Numbered from the stretch's first letter, positions 1 to 33,130 are shown. The stretch is 64,000 nucleotides of DNA from Lamellibrachia columna (GCA_963662155.1 OY759261.1:63634917-63698916), one strand, 5' to 3'. Notes: generated by a model from the sequence alone, not told the origin. Numbers and translations are program-made.

Positions 1-480
1 TGCTGTCGATCAGTAGACAATGACGATGAGCTGTCTCACCATGTACCCAACCTCGTTTACCAGTGGTGATGTTGCTATCACCCCTGGTGGAACCACCCCT
101 ATAATAGCCTCGACCAACGTGGTTCCGTGACATGGCTCCACAGCTCTTACAACCGCCTCGTTCCAGAGAGTAGGATCCATTGTGACGGAACCCGGATGCA
201 TACACAGATTATGAGTACACATGCGGGGAAATTCATTCTAACACATCAGCTATGAGTACTATTTTATTATATATGTTATTTTTTATATTTGTTTAGATGT
301 AAATTTGAGTTTTATATTAAACTGAACTAAACAGTATTGTTGGCACAATGCATTATCTGTTGACGATTTGTTAATACTTTGCTGCGTGGATCGGGCCTAG
401 GTTTACCTAAGATTATGGTGTCTACTAGCTCCTGCTGCCGCGCCTGTGAATGTATTGACATCTCTGAGAGAATCACAATA
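1..480 (+). repeat. Locus-specific repeat in predicted intron 1 of gene 1
   Basis: This block (CACCACTGG-type GGTGATGTTGCTATCACC core followed by an AT-rich stretch and a GTATTGACATCTCTGAG segment) occurs again on the + strand at 4716-5160 and twice on the - strand at about 30590-30090 and 29760-29410. The minus-strand copies lie between the exon 1 and exon 2 homologues of an inverted PGRP fragment. The block is therefore part of intron 1 of this gene family rather than an independent gene. A short open frame on the minus strand at 10-222 is not conserved in a coding manner and was not called. Confidence 0.75.
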
Positions 481-699
481 AAAGTGTCCATTCGTATTTA
501 AATCTCGAACGCACTGATTTGTCCCCCGACGATTTTATCTTCAGCATTTTCACTTATATCATTAAGTGTATGTATTATTTAGCCTGTCTTTCGAGCTTAT
601 CTTATCTGATTAGTGCAGAATAACAATCATTCAATCTAACATAAACCCCGTCTACACAAATACACAAAATTTAAATGCAGGTTAATCTTGTACTGATTT

Positions 700-1160
700 G
701 CCTTTTCCATAATCTGGCGGTATCGGGGATGGCATAATCTGGCGGTATCGGCGGTGGCATAATCTGGCGGTATCGGGTGTGGCATAATCGAATGGATAGA
801 AAACATGTCTGAAGACAGCGTGTTGTCGTAGATGGGGAGGTTTCAAACTGGAAATAAGTTTTGAATGGGGTACCACGATGATCAATATTAGAACCTTTAT
901 TATTCTCAATATATATCAATGACTTGGACGATAATATAACAAGCAACGTACATACATTTGCGGACGACACAAACGTGTTTAGAAAGGTTCAATATAATGG
1001 TGATAAAAAAAATTACAAACGATCTAGATTAATTAGTTATAATTATGATTTGGAAAATGGCAGATGTTATTCACTTTAGGGAAATGTAAATGCCTACGTG
1101 CAGGACTCGGGAACCTGTATGTAAACTTTAGCATGTGAGATACTGTTTGTCACAGCTTTA
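700..1160 (+). mobile_element. Degenerate CR1-like retrotransposon RT fragment
   Basis: The stretch resembles the RT region of the near-intact element at 38.3-39.7 kb: the segment around GGTATCGGGGATGGCATAA, then the TTTTGAATGGGGTACC stretch (SGVPQG motif position) and the GCGGACGACACAAACG stretch (FADDTK motif). It has frameshifts and stops. At 711-790 a piece of about 27 bases is tandemly repeated three times. It is an old inactive copy inside predicted intron 1 of gene 1. Confidence 0.7.
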
Positions 1161-1439
1161 AGTTTGGCTGGATAATATGCGGCGAGGCAGTTGACATGTA
1201 CTCGTTAGGTTCAGCGTGGGTATTTGTGCAACTACTATAATTCAACAACAATGGTAAAGGGTAAAATATTTCCCGTTTAATAACACACAACGAAAAAACT
1301 AGTATTATTACAATCCCACAAAAAAATATTTACAGTCCTATATCAAGAATAATTTAGTCCTATAACAAGAATAGTTTACGTGTTCGACGAGTGCAGTCTT
1401 GCGTTACGGTGTGCTCGGCGAGTGCAGTCTTGCATAACG

Positions 1440-1945
1440 CGTTTTTATCGAGTGTTGACTTGTATTCGGCGTGCTCGGCGAGTGCTGACTTGCGTACGGC
1501 GTGCTCGGCGAGTGCTGACTTGCCTACGGCGTGCTTGGCGAGTGCTGACTTGCGTACGGCGTGCTCGGCGAGTGCTGACTTGCGTACGGCGTGCTCGGCG
1601 AGTGCTGTCTTGCGTACGGCGTGCTCGGCGAGTGCTGACTTGCGTACGGCGTGCTCGGCGAGTGCTGACTTGCGTATGGCGTGCTCGGCGAGTGCTGTCT
1701 TGCCTACGGCGTGCTCGGCGAGTGCTGACTTGCGTACGGCGTGCTCGGCGAGTGCTGACTTGCGTACGGCGTGCTCGGCGAGTGCTGTCTTGCGTACGGC
1801 GTGCTCGGCGAGTGCTGACTTGCGTACGGCGTGCTCGGCGAGTGCTGACTTGCGTACGGCGTGCTCGGCGAGTGCTGTTTTGCCTACGGCGTGCTCGGCG
1901 AGTGTTGTTTTGCGTACGGCGTGCGCGGCGAGTGCTGTCATGCGT
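1440..1945. repeat. 30-bp GC-rich minisatellite, about 16 copies
   Basis: A unit of 30 bases, built from GTGCTCGGCGAGTGCTGACT plus TGCGTACGGC, is repeated about 16 times with few substitutions (GACT or GTCT; TGCG or TGCC). The period is a multiple of three and the unit lacks stops in several frames, so long repetitive reading frames appear on both strands (for example an ALAEHAVRKS decapeptide repeat on the minus strand). Nothing else supports translation. It lies in predicted intron 1 of gene 1. Confidence 0.95.
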
Positions 1946-2790
1946 GGCTGGCAGTGCTGCTGTCAACGACGAGTTGGTAGCGGCTAGCGAGGGTGGACGG
2001 CGGCGGAAGTTAGCGTCTATTGCCGCAGGTGCTTCGCATCACACAAACGTCCGCGAACCGTTGGGCGAGTAGGGCTACTCCGAGAGGAACCATGTACATT
2101 CTTAGATGTTACTTGCAACTTGTCTGTCACCTGGCTATTTTATATTTCCACTGTCACCAATCGAAGCCGTCGTCTCACAACGGATTAACCAATCATATTG
2201 GTGCATACAAGAGCCCGTAGACCAACGAATGGCTTGGTTGCCTATACACATTACAAGTTAACTTGTGAATAGTTATACACTATTTGTACTAAAACACTCC
2301 AGTATCAACCATTCAAATCACATGATACCATACACAAACTTTATCACAGGAATCTCTATAATACATACATTACGATGGTATACATCAACATTCATCTACT
2401 GCCCGATATATAACGGAAAACCACTTTGAACATTCCTTTAGCTCCCTCTGTTATTCGAAGGTGTGAAAGTAAATATGTTTACGTGGCCCTATGCTGACAC
2501 CAACACAAAACAACAACCTCGACTGTATCTAACGTTATTCGTTCTTCGCCATAATTAGGTTCTAAAACAACAATTGTTCAGTAGACAACTCGTTTTCCAA
2601 CGAAACCAAACATTTCGTTCATGTGTTAATTAGTTGGAAATAAATAAATTTCCGATCTCTAGATTAGCCATCGGTCGCTACTCGGTGCTAGTAGCACTGG
2701 TCTTACTCACCAACATTTCAATCGCTAGGTGACTAAAGTAAACAAACTATTTATACACAACCTCACATGATCTCCGATCTGTGACACTGT
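1946..2790. other. Non-coding stretch, nothing recognised
   Basis: AT-rich intronic DNA without an open frame longer than about 66 codons, without a recognisable protein motif and without an obvious repeat. Confidence 0.6.
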
Positions 2791-3640
2791 TCTAGGTACA
2801 ACCATAACAGAAGAAGACTTTGGAGTGTAAATGAACGCTGATATGAAAGTTTCAGTGTGGTATTGCAGTTCCAAAGTTTCAGTAGTGGTATTGCAGTTCC
2901 AAAGTTTCAGTAGTGGTATTGCAGTTCCAAAGTTTCAGTAGTGGTATTGCAGTTCCAAAGTTTCAGTAGTGGTATTGCAGTTCCAAAGTTTCAGTAGTGG
3001 TATTGCAGTTCCAAAGGGTAACCAAATTCTTCGGTTGGTTATGAGAAATATAACATATAAGGAAAAAGAGCTAATTATATATCTGAATAAAACAATGGTT
3101 AGGTCTCATTTTGAATACTGTATACAAGCTTGGAGACCATATCGTAAGAAGGATATAGATACGCTTGAACGAATCCAAAGGAGAACAACTAAGATGATTC
3201 CAGAACTGAGAGACCTTAGTTATGAAGAACGCACAAAATAATGTGGTTTAACAAGCCTAGAGACATTAGGTTAAGAGGATATCAAATTGAAGTGTTTTAA
3301 GATATTGAATAGGTATGAAAACATTGATAGAATTATGTTGTTCTCACTCCAAAACGATAGTATAACTAGATGACAGGAGGTTGCATTAATAAGGGATCAG
3401 CGTAGATTGGATATCAAGAAGTCCTCGTTCTCACACAGGACAATAAATGAATGGAACAAATTAGAATAACAAATTGCATATTGTGCAAATGTTAGCGGCG
3501 TGGTTTTTTTTTTAAAGTTGACAAATATCTCAGGAGGGTGAGTTACACATATATTAAACATTGTTGGACTCTCGATAAGCCAATGGTTTCCTTGTCCACT
3601 TGCCATCTGGGACTTTGCCTTGGATGACAATCTTGTTCAA
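2791..3640 (+). mobile_element. CR1-like 3' end fragment with internal 30-bp tandem repeat
   Basis: Homologous to the RT C-terminal end and 3' UTR of the element at 38339-39680: the CIQAWRPYRKKDIDTLERIQ motif is readable at about 3118-3180, followed by the RDLSYEER motif, the degraded NEWNKL region and the 3' UTR (ATTGTTGGACTCTCGATAAG). Between about 2860 and 3015 a piece of about 30 bases around GTGGTATTGCAGTTCCAAAG is tandemly repeated five to six times, an expansion absent from the other copies. Multiple stops and frameshifts; inactive. Confidence 0.85.
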
Positions 3641-4255
3641 TGTTGTTAACATCTTGTTATTGCACTTTGTTTCTGCCCAAAGTATAGAGTGAGTAGTTTT
3701 ACTCAGTAAAAATATATTACATAACTTTTTTCTGCCATACCCTGTTTGCATGATAACAAACAGAATGGCCATCTTAACAAATATAGGCAAATTGAGATCC
3801 AAAGCCATTCTTTATTAAAAAACAATATTATGATAATTCTTGCAGAAACTTCTTCAGCATACCCTCAATTAAACAACTGTAACTGCATTATTTAAACAAA
3901 TTATATGCAACTTCCGAAAAATACATATTTTTAGCATGATTACTTCAAGATATATCCTTCTGCCAAATATGAAAAATACATTTTCGCGATATCGTCCTTT
4001 AACCTTCAGTCCATGCTAATAGGAAAGGTGTTATTTTTAAAGATAACTATTTTAATATAACACCGCTTTCACGTGCCAACCCTTGCTATACTTCCAGCAA
4101 ACGCGATATTTGCTACCAGATTCACAGAATTTCAGGTAGTGTTTTTCTTGTGCCATTTGTCATTCTCGTGAAATTATTCGTGAAGGTATCGTGCAAAATG
4201 GGTAAGACGTTGTTTGTAAACAAATCTTGAAATTAGTGTGAACTGACATCAGATT
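3641..4255. other. Non-coding stretch, nothing recognised
   Basis: AT-rich sequence of predicted intron 1 of gene 1. No coding signature seen. Confidence 0.6.
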
Positions 4256-5399
4256 GTTAGTTCACCAAACGATGAATGTTCATTTTTTTTTATAAAAAAG
4301 GCAACTTGTAACGAACAAAGTCCTTGATTAAAGGGCCAGTTGCTTCAAACGGGCAATGTGTTGACAACATAGATACAGTTGCGACTGTATATATGATGGT
4401 CGGGTATACAGATGAATAAAATAAATCTAACAACCGTACATGGCTTGTCCTACCAGTGATGTTGGAACTCAGTCTCTTTTTTGTATTATGAAACACTCCC
4501 TGTTGCAACGCGGTAGTCCTGCAGCGGTACTTTTCACGCCTCTCTAAATAATGCCGCATTGTTACTGTGTTGCGTTATTTACGAACTCTCACAGCGGTAG
4601 ATCCCGTCGATGACAGGCGTTTTTACTGGCTGCACTTAAGCGGTATCTCAACTACTTCATAGGAAACGCAGGGGAGGGGTATTCTCGAGTGAAATAGGCT
4701 CGCCTGCTAGTGGGAATGCTGTCCAACAGTAGACAGTCATGATGAACGGTCTCACATTGTACCCATCCTCGTTTACTAGTGGTGATGTTGCTATCACCCC
4801 TGGTGGAACCACCCCTATAATAGCCTCGATCAACGAGGCTCCGAGAGATATGGCGCCACCGCTCTTACAACCGCCTCTTTCCAGAGAGTAGGATCCAATG
4901 TGACATAACCCGGATTTATATACAGATTATGGGTACACATGCGGGGAATTTCATTCTAAGTTATTTTTTATATTTGTTTAGATGTAATTTTGAGTTTTAT
5001 ATTCAACTGAACTAAAAGGTATCATTGGTACTATGCATTCTCTGTTGACAATTGGTGCATTTACCAATGTCCTGCAAACAGAAGATTATTATGGTATCCA
5101 CTAGCTCCTGTTGCTGCGCCTGTGAATGTATTGACATCTCTGAGGAATCACATTAAAATTGTTCATTGGTATTTAAACTTCCAACGTATTGATTTGTCCA
5201 TAGACGATTTTATCTGCAGCATTTTCACTACTGCAGAATAACGATCGTTCATTCCTACATAGACCCCGTCATCATAACTTTTATATAGCATAACGGAGTG
5301 ATAAATTTTATCATAAATATTGAATGTATTACACAAACACGATAACAAAACACTGTTTGTTTCTGTCTAGCTGTCATTTCATGATGTTATAACACACAG
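4256..5399 (+). repeat. End of intron 1, duplicated in inverted pseudogene fragment
   Basis: This block, ending at the splice acceptor of the TSP1/EGF exon, matches the minus strand from about 29990 to 29340 in the same order (TTAGTTCACCA..GAATGTTCA, GGCAACTTG, the R1 repeat, then the exon acceptor). The colinearity with the inverted fragment shows it is intron 1 of a PGRP gene. The second copy of the repeat described at 1-480 lies at 4716-5160. Confidence 0.8.
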
Positions 5400-26538
<21,139 letters not shown>

Positions 26539-27063
26539 AGCCAATGGTTCCTGCTATACAGCGGATTTTAAAAACATGCCGTTCTGACATTCTATGATGA
26601 TGTTTCCTTTATCACGTGACATACTTTTTATTTGGACACTCTTCAAATTGTCACGTGTTTGATTCGGCAATTCTCCACAAACATTTTAGTTTTTGTTTTT
26701 AAAATGCGCTAGTGACAACATATAAGTGCACGTTTTACAGCAATATTTGTCCATGTACCACTTACTCAATTGTAATGTGGCAGAAGGTTTGATTCGCAAA
26801 ACTGAAAATAGGCGTGTAATATGTGCGTACGCACAACATGTTTTTACTCACCCGAATTAATGGCAGGAATGTTGCAATGTCAAACGGAACGACTTCGCAA
26901 AGGGTTTGTACACCCGGAATTACAGAGCTTTGCTTCATATACTATATAAACAGAAAACTATACTCCTTTCTCTCCCCCACTTCTTTTGCCAACAGATATT
27001 TCTGTCAATCCCTATTTGAATAATTTCAGGAATTTGAAGATGTAAGAGTATGTAAATGTAAAA

Positions 27064-27250
27064 CAATGGAACCTCTTTTACCCAGACACTTTGGTCATCA
27101 ATGTATATGTCCGGATTAACGAATTTCTCGGATAAACGAATCCATCAATTAAGGGGATATATTAGCGTTTGGTAATTCTGTTCCCGTGAAATGATGTCCT
27201 GATGCCGAGGTTTCCGGATTATCGTCGTCCGGATTAAGGAGTTTCCACTG
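27064..27250. mobile_element. Short pogo/Tigger-like inverted-repeat element
   Basis: About 187 bp. Left end CAATGGAACCTCTTTTACCC and right end (reverse complement) CAGTGGAAACTCCTTAATCC are similar, with repeated CCGGATTA motifs inside, as in pogo/Tigger-type non-autonomous elements. A TA follows the right end; the left TA is not intact. It lies in the gene 1 3' flank and is not seen in gene 2. Confidence 0.55.
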
Positions 27251-27269
27251 TATAATGCATAGGAATGGA

Positions 27270-27275
27270 ATTAAA
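27270..27275 (+). promoter_or_regulatory. Candidate poly(A) signal ATTAAA
   Basis: ATTAAA in GGAATTAAATATGTTG, conserved at the matching position of gene 2 (57372-57377), about 0.7 kb after the stop. Confidence 0.4.
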
Positions 27276-28332
27276 TATGTTGGTATATTTGTATTTTTTA
27301 TAATCAACAAACATACCATTGCTATGTATTTCCTGTATTTGAAATGACTTTTTCGTTAATGCTGTAGTTTAAAATCTCTTATGACTGGCAAATGTCAACG
27401 ACCAACACTGCATATAAACTTATAACAACTACAGTGACTAAATAGTTTTTCACTGTAACGTAATCCATATATGTTGTGGTTGTACTGACACATCAATATC
27501 ATGTTTTATATCGTAATTGGCTATGGTTCTTGTTTACATCGATAACCAGAGTTGTAAGAGCTTCAAAATAATTGGAATGGTTTTCATTGGATTTACTTTA
27601 TTTCCTCAACTAACGCTATTTAGATGTTCTGTTGATCGGTGAAACATTTTTTCGTTGTAGCACAATTATGTATTAGCCTACTAAAACAAATGCATATGCT
27701 GAAGAAATAGAAATGTATACATAGCTTAGCAAATTAAATGTTCAATCGGATATTATGTTATCTCTACAAATGCCATGTTTTCTGTGCCGGTTCGTTCAAC
27801 AATGTGTTTGTAAACACAACATCGGGCAACAGTTTACCCCTGTCATTGCATTTCTAACTCCTTTGAGATTACTTAGCGTTCGTCTATATCCCAAGTTAAC
27901 AAAACAAAATTAAAGCAGACCTATAGCCTTGACAAGGTATGTTGACATGCTAATGAAGCGTGCTGTTGAGTGAAACAGTTGTCCTTTTCTTCACACTACG
28001 TGAACTTTTCAGAAATACAATTCGCCTGATATTACTATAAACAATATTTGTTTATATAATAATTGCATTTATTTTATGAAATAAAAATTGTGCATTGTTT
28101 TGAAAGCCATACGTACCGTTAGACCAACTCCAATTCTGCCTCTTGGTGTTGTATAATGTAATCCCCAATTGTGTTATGCAGTAGTTATCCTATAGTGTGT
28201 TCTGCCTTGCCAAGAGCTCGCGCTATGCCTTCGTGAAATAATGTCACGTGCGTTCATGTGAGACGTGCTTTTTAGTTATCAGTGTCCACGTGGTGTGAGT
28301 GCTTTTTATTTGTATTTCTTTTTATTTTGGTT

Positions 28333-28338
28333 AATAAA
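28333..28338 (+). promoter_or_regulatory. Candidate distal poly(A) signal AATAAA
   Basis: AATAAA in TTTTGGTTAATAAAGTGC, conserved in gene 2 at 58328-58333, with a shared CACGTGGTG block 60-70 bp upstream. Confidence 0.4.
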
Positions 28339-28423
28339 GTGCAGTGCTTCATCATTTAAACATGTGTGATATGTTGCTTTTTTATCATTAAACAAACGTC
28401 TGTTATATTCATTATCCGACTAT

Positions 28424-28476
28424 GCAGGCTCTAGCAGGCTCTAGCAGGCTCTAGCAGGCTCTAGCAGGCTCTAGCA
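28424..28476. repeat. 10-bp tandem repeat CAGGCTCTAG x5
   Basis: Five perfect copies just past the gene 1 3' flank. Confidence 0.95.
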
Positions 28477-29148
28477 CCCCCTTTTGGGAATCTTTCATCC
28501 TTTGAAAATTGTTTTGTTATAAATGCAGCCCCGGTGGCTTACTTGTCGTATCAAATTTGATCAGGATTTGCACTGTTTCGCTGGAATAATCTCACTTACT
28601 ACGATTTGTGCCATACGGATAAGCATTTCATTGCACCCATTTATTGGTCATACGACACTTCACATGTAATTTTTAGACCCCGTTCTCAGACATTCCTGTA
28701 TAACATGGCTGTAAGCTAACACCGGCCCGGCGGCTGGTTGCGCTCGTCAGGTTGCCAGCCCGTCGGTGTGTTTAGAAATACCCGCGTTTCAACTACAAAT
28801 AGCAGAATTGTGTGAAGGCCAATCGCCAACGTCACCAGACATGGCACCTAAAGATAAAACAAAATTGATCGTATTTATGAACATAGATAACCCACAATGC
28901 GATGTCGTTAGCAAGCCGATCACAGCTTGTAGAGTCCTAAAATCGTGTCTTATGCTAGGCGTACATTTCTAAACTTTTGTTGCGAGTCGCGCGTTTGTGC
29001 GAATGTGTCGGCGCATGAAAGAAAAGGGAATAGACTGGAGGCTAATAACGAAGGGAAGGGTGTAAGTGAAAGGGCTCATAGAACAATGCGTCTAAAATTG
29101 CATGCTAACACAATTCCCACTACATACGTAATAGCTAAATACTATTAC
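28477..29148. other. Junction between gene 1 3' flank and inverted copy
   Basis: No gene recognised. A 68-codon frame at 28766-28972 has no recognisable motif. Matching to intron 2 on the minus strand ends near 29100. Confidence 0.5.
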
Positions 29149-31701
29149 CGAGCTCACGGCATCTTCCGGTGTGTGTCTGTGGACAGGAACAACCAAAGCC
29201 TGTCGCTGTCCCGTGAACGCACGACGCTATGCAAGTTTTGTAGTCTGACTGTGACTTGCTACACTCTGACGACGAACATGTTCCGCGCTGTATTTCTTTC
29301 CGGTATCGACGTTTAGTTCCAGTATGGCCGCACGAGGCGCTGTGTGTTATAAAATCATAAAATCAGAGCTAGACAGAAACAAACAATGTTTTGTTATCGT
29401 GTTTGTGTAATCAAGGGGAAATGCTGAACATCAAATCGTCATTGGACAAATCGATGTGTTGGAGATTTAAATACCAGTGAACAATTGTATTGTGATCCCA
29501 GATGATGTCAATACATTCACAGGCGCGACAGCAGGAGCTGGTGGATACCTTAATAATCTGATGTTGGCAGGACATTGGTGCGGTGCGCCATGTCACGGAG
29601 CCTCGTTGATCGAGGCTATTACAGGGGTGGTTCCACCAGTTGCGATAGCAACATCACCACTGGTAAACGAGGATGGGTAAAATGTGAGACCGTTCATCGC
29701 CATTGTCTACTGTTCGACAACAGTCTCACTAGGAGGCGAGCCTATTTCGGCCGAGAATGGTCCACCGCATTTCGTATGAATTATTTGAGATACCGCTTGT
29801 TTATTGTGTTCATATGTATTCCACGACCATATACAGTCGTAATTGTGCCTATATTGTCAACAAGTACATAAAATTTGCCCGCTTGAAGCAACTGGTCTTT
29901 TTACGAAGGACTCTGGTCTTTGCAAGTTGCCTTTTTTACTGAAAAAGGTGAACATTCATTTCATGGTGAACTAAACATCTGAAGAAACAAAGTTTTGCCA
30001 GGTTTGCCCGATGCCTAAACGAATCATTTCTCGAGGATCACAAATATCACACAGAAAAACAACCACTACCTGAAATTCAATTAGCAATTGGAGCTGGTGG
30101 ATACCTTAATAATCTTATGTTGGCAGGACATTGGTAAACCTAGGCCCGATCCACGCAGCAATTAATTAACACATTTTCAACAAATAATGCATCGTGCCAA
30201 CAGTACTGTTTAGGCATGTTGAACATAACATTCAACATTTACATGTAAGCAAATACATATCTTTATCATGTTATTTTCTTATGGTGGTATAGTACTCATA
30301 GCTGATGAGTGTGAATGAAAGTCCCCGCATGTGTATGCTGGGTATACATCAGTCACAATGGAACCTACTCTCTGGAACGAGGCGGTTGTGAGATCGGTTC
30401 GCCACGTCACGAGGCCTCGTTGATCGAGGCTATTATAAGAGTGGTTCCACCAGGGGCGGTAGCAACATCACCACTGGTAAACGATGATGGGTACAATGTA
30501 AGACCGTTGATCATCATTGTCTACTGTTCGACAGCAGTCTTACTAGGAGGCGAGCCTATTTCACCCGAGAATGCCCCCCCGCGTTTCCTATGAATTAGTT
30601 GAGAAAGTGCATCAAGTAAAAACGCCTGTCATAGTGGTGCAAAAACAGAATGGTTGCCAACATCACTTGTACAGGCAAGTCACGAACCGTTGGTGGATTG
30701 TTTATTGTGTTCATATGTATTCCCCGACAATGTAGAGTAATTGTGCCTATTTTGTCAACAACTACATAACAATTGCCCGCTTGAAGCAATTGGTTTTTTA
30801 ACCAAGGATTCTGGTCTTTACAAGTTGCTTTTTTTATTGAAAAAGGTAAACATTCATCTCATCGCGAACTAAAAATCAGAAAAAAAATCAACGTTTTGCC
30901 TGGTTTGACCGACACCTAAACGAATTTATGTTGTGTCTGTTCCAATTAACTGATAGCCAACCATCATCAATTCGTTATCATAATTTCATAAGTTACCATT
31001 TTCAGTAAAAACGTCAAAAGGTGTACAACAGAGGTTTCAGTTTGTTAAAAAAACTAACCATCCTTAATTTATTTAAAACTTGGCTTATGGGTAGAAAACG
31101 TATTGGAGGATATCGAAGCAAACTATCTCCATGCACGTGTGGTAGACCCCTTACTTCTAACACCATCCCAATTTCTCTGGAAAGCATTCGACCACGCTGC
31201 AAGTAATGCGCGAAAGATAATCGTTCAAGTAATTACTCAACTGTCTATATACATTTATACAGCTGTGTAAACTGGCGCAACCAAGAGTGAAAAAATCGCC
31301 CAGTCTTTGAACGAACAATAGCAAGAGTATTCGAACACCCGTCCACTTTATGTTCTAACAAATATGCAATCGCGTCCCATTTCCTTCCCTATCTTCTTCT
31401 ACTAAGAATACCTTACTTCATGTGTGCAATGTCCACGTTACATGACTATGATGTTTATTTAGCAAATACTCACCACTTTTTGTAATTTTTTACTAGATAC
31501 AAATACAAAATAATATATAATTGACCAGGTGTGTATTATTTTCTTTAACGACTGTCAAAAGGTCACATGTTTAAGTTAACTACAGTCGCCCAGGATTGAC
31601 CACGATGTCCACTGACAATTGGACTTGCATGTTTTGTAGCACGCCTGAGTGACGGCGACACTGGACACGGCCACCAGCAGAAAAATCAACGCGATTGACA
31701 T
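29149..31701 (-). pseudogene. Truncated inverted PGRP copy (exons 1 and 2 only)
   Basis: Minus-strand fragment. Exon 1 at 31580-31701 starts ATG and encodes a signal peptide (MSIALIFLLVAVSSVAVTQA) and the first half of TSP1 (CQWTSWSILGDC). Its donor, GTAACT in gene 2, is TTAACT, so splicing is broken. Exon 2 at 29149-29339 (191 nt) is open and encodes TSP1/EGF, but the last EGF cysteine pair CC is CR. No stalk, six-cysteine or PGRP exon follows; the copy ends against the 3' flank of gene 1 in a tail-to-tail arrangement. A short secreted product could exist only by intron retention or a cryptic donor. Alternative reading: live first exons of a gene spliced elsewhere, which I consider unlikely. 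Confidence 0.8.
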
Positions 31702-31751
31702 AGTTCAGTCCGGCCGAGAGTTCTGTCGTGTGTCGACTGTCGTCGGCTTTT

Positions 31752-31844
31752 CATATAGATGGTCGTTCCTGTTGAAATGTAGGCAATACGCCCCATTGAC
31801 CAATCGAAGACACGGGGCGCTTTGAGTAATAGCTGACACCCCTG
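31752..31844 (-). promoter_or_regulatory. Promoter remnant of inverted copy
   Basis: On the minus strand: CAGGGGTGTCA (31844-31834), GCGCCCCGT (31820-31812) and TATA-like CTATATG (31758-31752), about 50 bp upstream of the ATG. The same elements in the same order precede gene 2 exon 1. Confidence 0.55.
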
Positions 31845-32480
31845 TGAGGGTACAATTTGTGGTCTCGTCACGTAGTTGCTTTTTTTCTAAATACCGGGAT
31901 CACGATTGCATATAACTGCGGACGCTTCAAAGCAGGCGGAGAAAAGATGGCTGAGATGCTCCTGACAAATAGGTAAAACAGCATGGCACAAGGAAAAGTT
32001 AATTGTATGCAGTTAAACTTGGGAGATGTCATGCTAAACATAGGAGTTTACCAAATGAAATAAAGATGTGCAGAATCTGCGCATCAAATGTAAGTTGTGG
32101 CACGGTTGATATGCACATATTTTACGCATGCGCGGAGGTTGACGTGTAGCGTAGTGGAACACGAAAACACCCACAAGCAATGTTAAGTTTCACTCGCACG
32201 TGTGTGTCTGTGTAAACCCCTATGCTTAGCATGACATCTCCCAATGTTAACTGTATACAATTGTAAATAGAATTGTGCAATGAAAATTTCACCAATCGTT
32301 TATACAACTTCGCGACTGTCCATTTTGAATTTATAATCAAGTCATGGCAGTAGTGATAGAATGAGTGGCGCCAATGTTGGGGAGTGTGCTTTGTCGGTAG
32401 AGTCACCCTGTGAATTTCAGAGTGCAGAGAGGTCGGCAGCTGTTGATGTATAGCCTATGTTGCAAAAAAAATGTCCCTCG
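31845..32480. repeat. Intergenic stretch with 46-bp inverted repeat
   Basis: Arms at 32001-32046 and 32217-32262 are reverse complements with about five mismatches, enclosing about 170 bp. Outer sequence is unrecognised. It may be a small inverted-repeat element. Confidence 0.65.
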
Positions 32481-32997
32481 TAAGATTGTTCATTTAGGCG
32501 CCTTTATGCTTTGACAGGCCCGACCGCTCATAAATATGTGCGTTCCACCGACTCAAGCTGAGTTATTTGTAATGAGATAAATTGTCTGCCGTAAGATTCT
32601 GACAAAGTGGTCACACATACAGGGTTGGACTGAAGGGGCGGGAAGAGGGAGGAGGGAGGAGGGGGAGGGATGCGACTACCTCTGCCTATGTGATCAAATC
32701 AACATTGTTATATTTAACAGTACGTCTCGACATTTACGGGAAAGGATCGCAACGCTGCATGTTCTATAAACTAAACAAACCTGTTGGCTACATGCTTATG
32801 CTTTGTAATCATACAATGTCCAGCTGTAGGGATTCACACATGACAATCCCCACTCAAGAATTGTCACACGATATAATTACATCCTGCTCTCCACGACATG
32901 GCACAGTCACAGCAGTACGGGAAACTAAACCATGAGTTTGCACCACTCGCATAGAATATACGGTATTATAATCGACCTTGAGTATGTGTTTTATGAA

Positions 32998-33130
32998 TGT
33001 TTGTATGTTTGTATGTTTGTATGTTTGTATGTTTGTATGTATGTATGTATGTATGTATGTATGTATGTATGTATGTATGTATGTATGTATGTATGTATGT
33101 ATGTATGTATGTATGTATGTATGTATGTTT
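32998..33130. repeat. (TATG)n microsatellite
   Basis: About 30 units; only a short version exists in the second unit (35706-35760). Confidence 0.95.

Larger units (their letters stand above)
26539..28400 (+). other. Gene 1 3' UTR/3' flank
   Basis: No coding sequence. Blocks are shared with the gene 2 3' flank (56797-58400): CACATTTTAGTTTT, GGAATTAAATATGTTG, TATGACTGGCAAATGTCAAC and TTTTGGTTAATAAAG. Two candidate poly(A) signals are conserved: ATTAAA at 27270-27275 and AATAAA at 28333-28338. Confidence 0.65.

Noticed and set aside
1440..1945. CRISPR-like array
   Set aside because: Units are contiguous with no unique spacers; it is a eukaryotic minisatellite. The same applies to 49890-50300.
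1360..2072. Decapeptide-repeat proteins on both strands
   Set aside because: The 30-bp minisatellite has a period divisible by three, so frames stay open by chance; no start context, splice or family evidence.
28766..28972. 68-codon frame (MCLEIPAFQLQIAEL)
   Set aside because: No recognisable motif, no homologue in the duplicated segments; kept only as a note.
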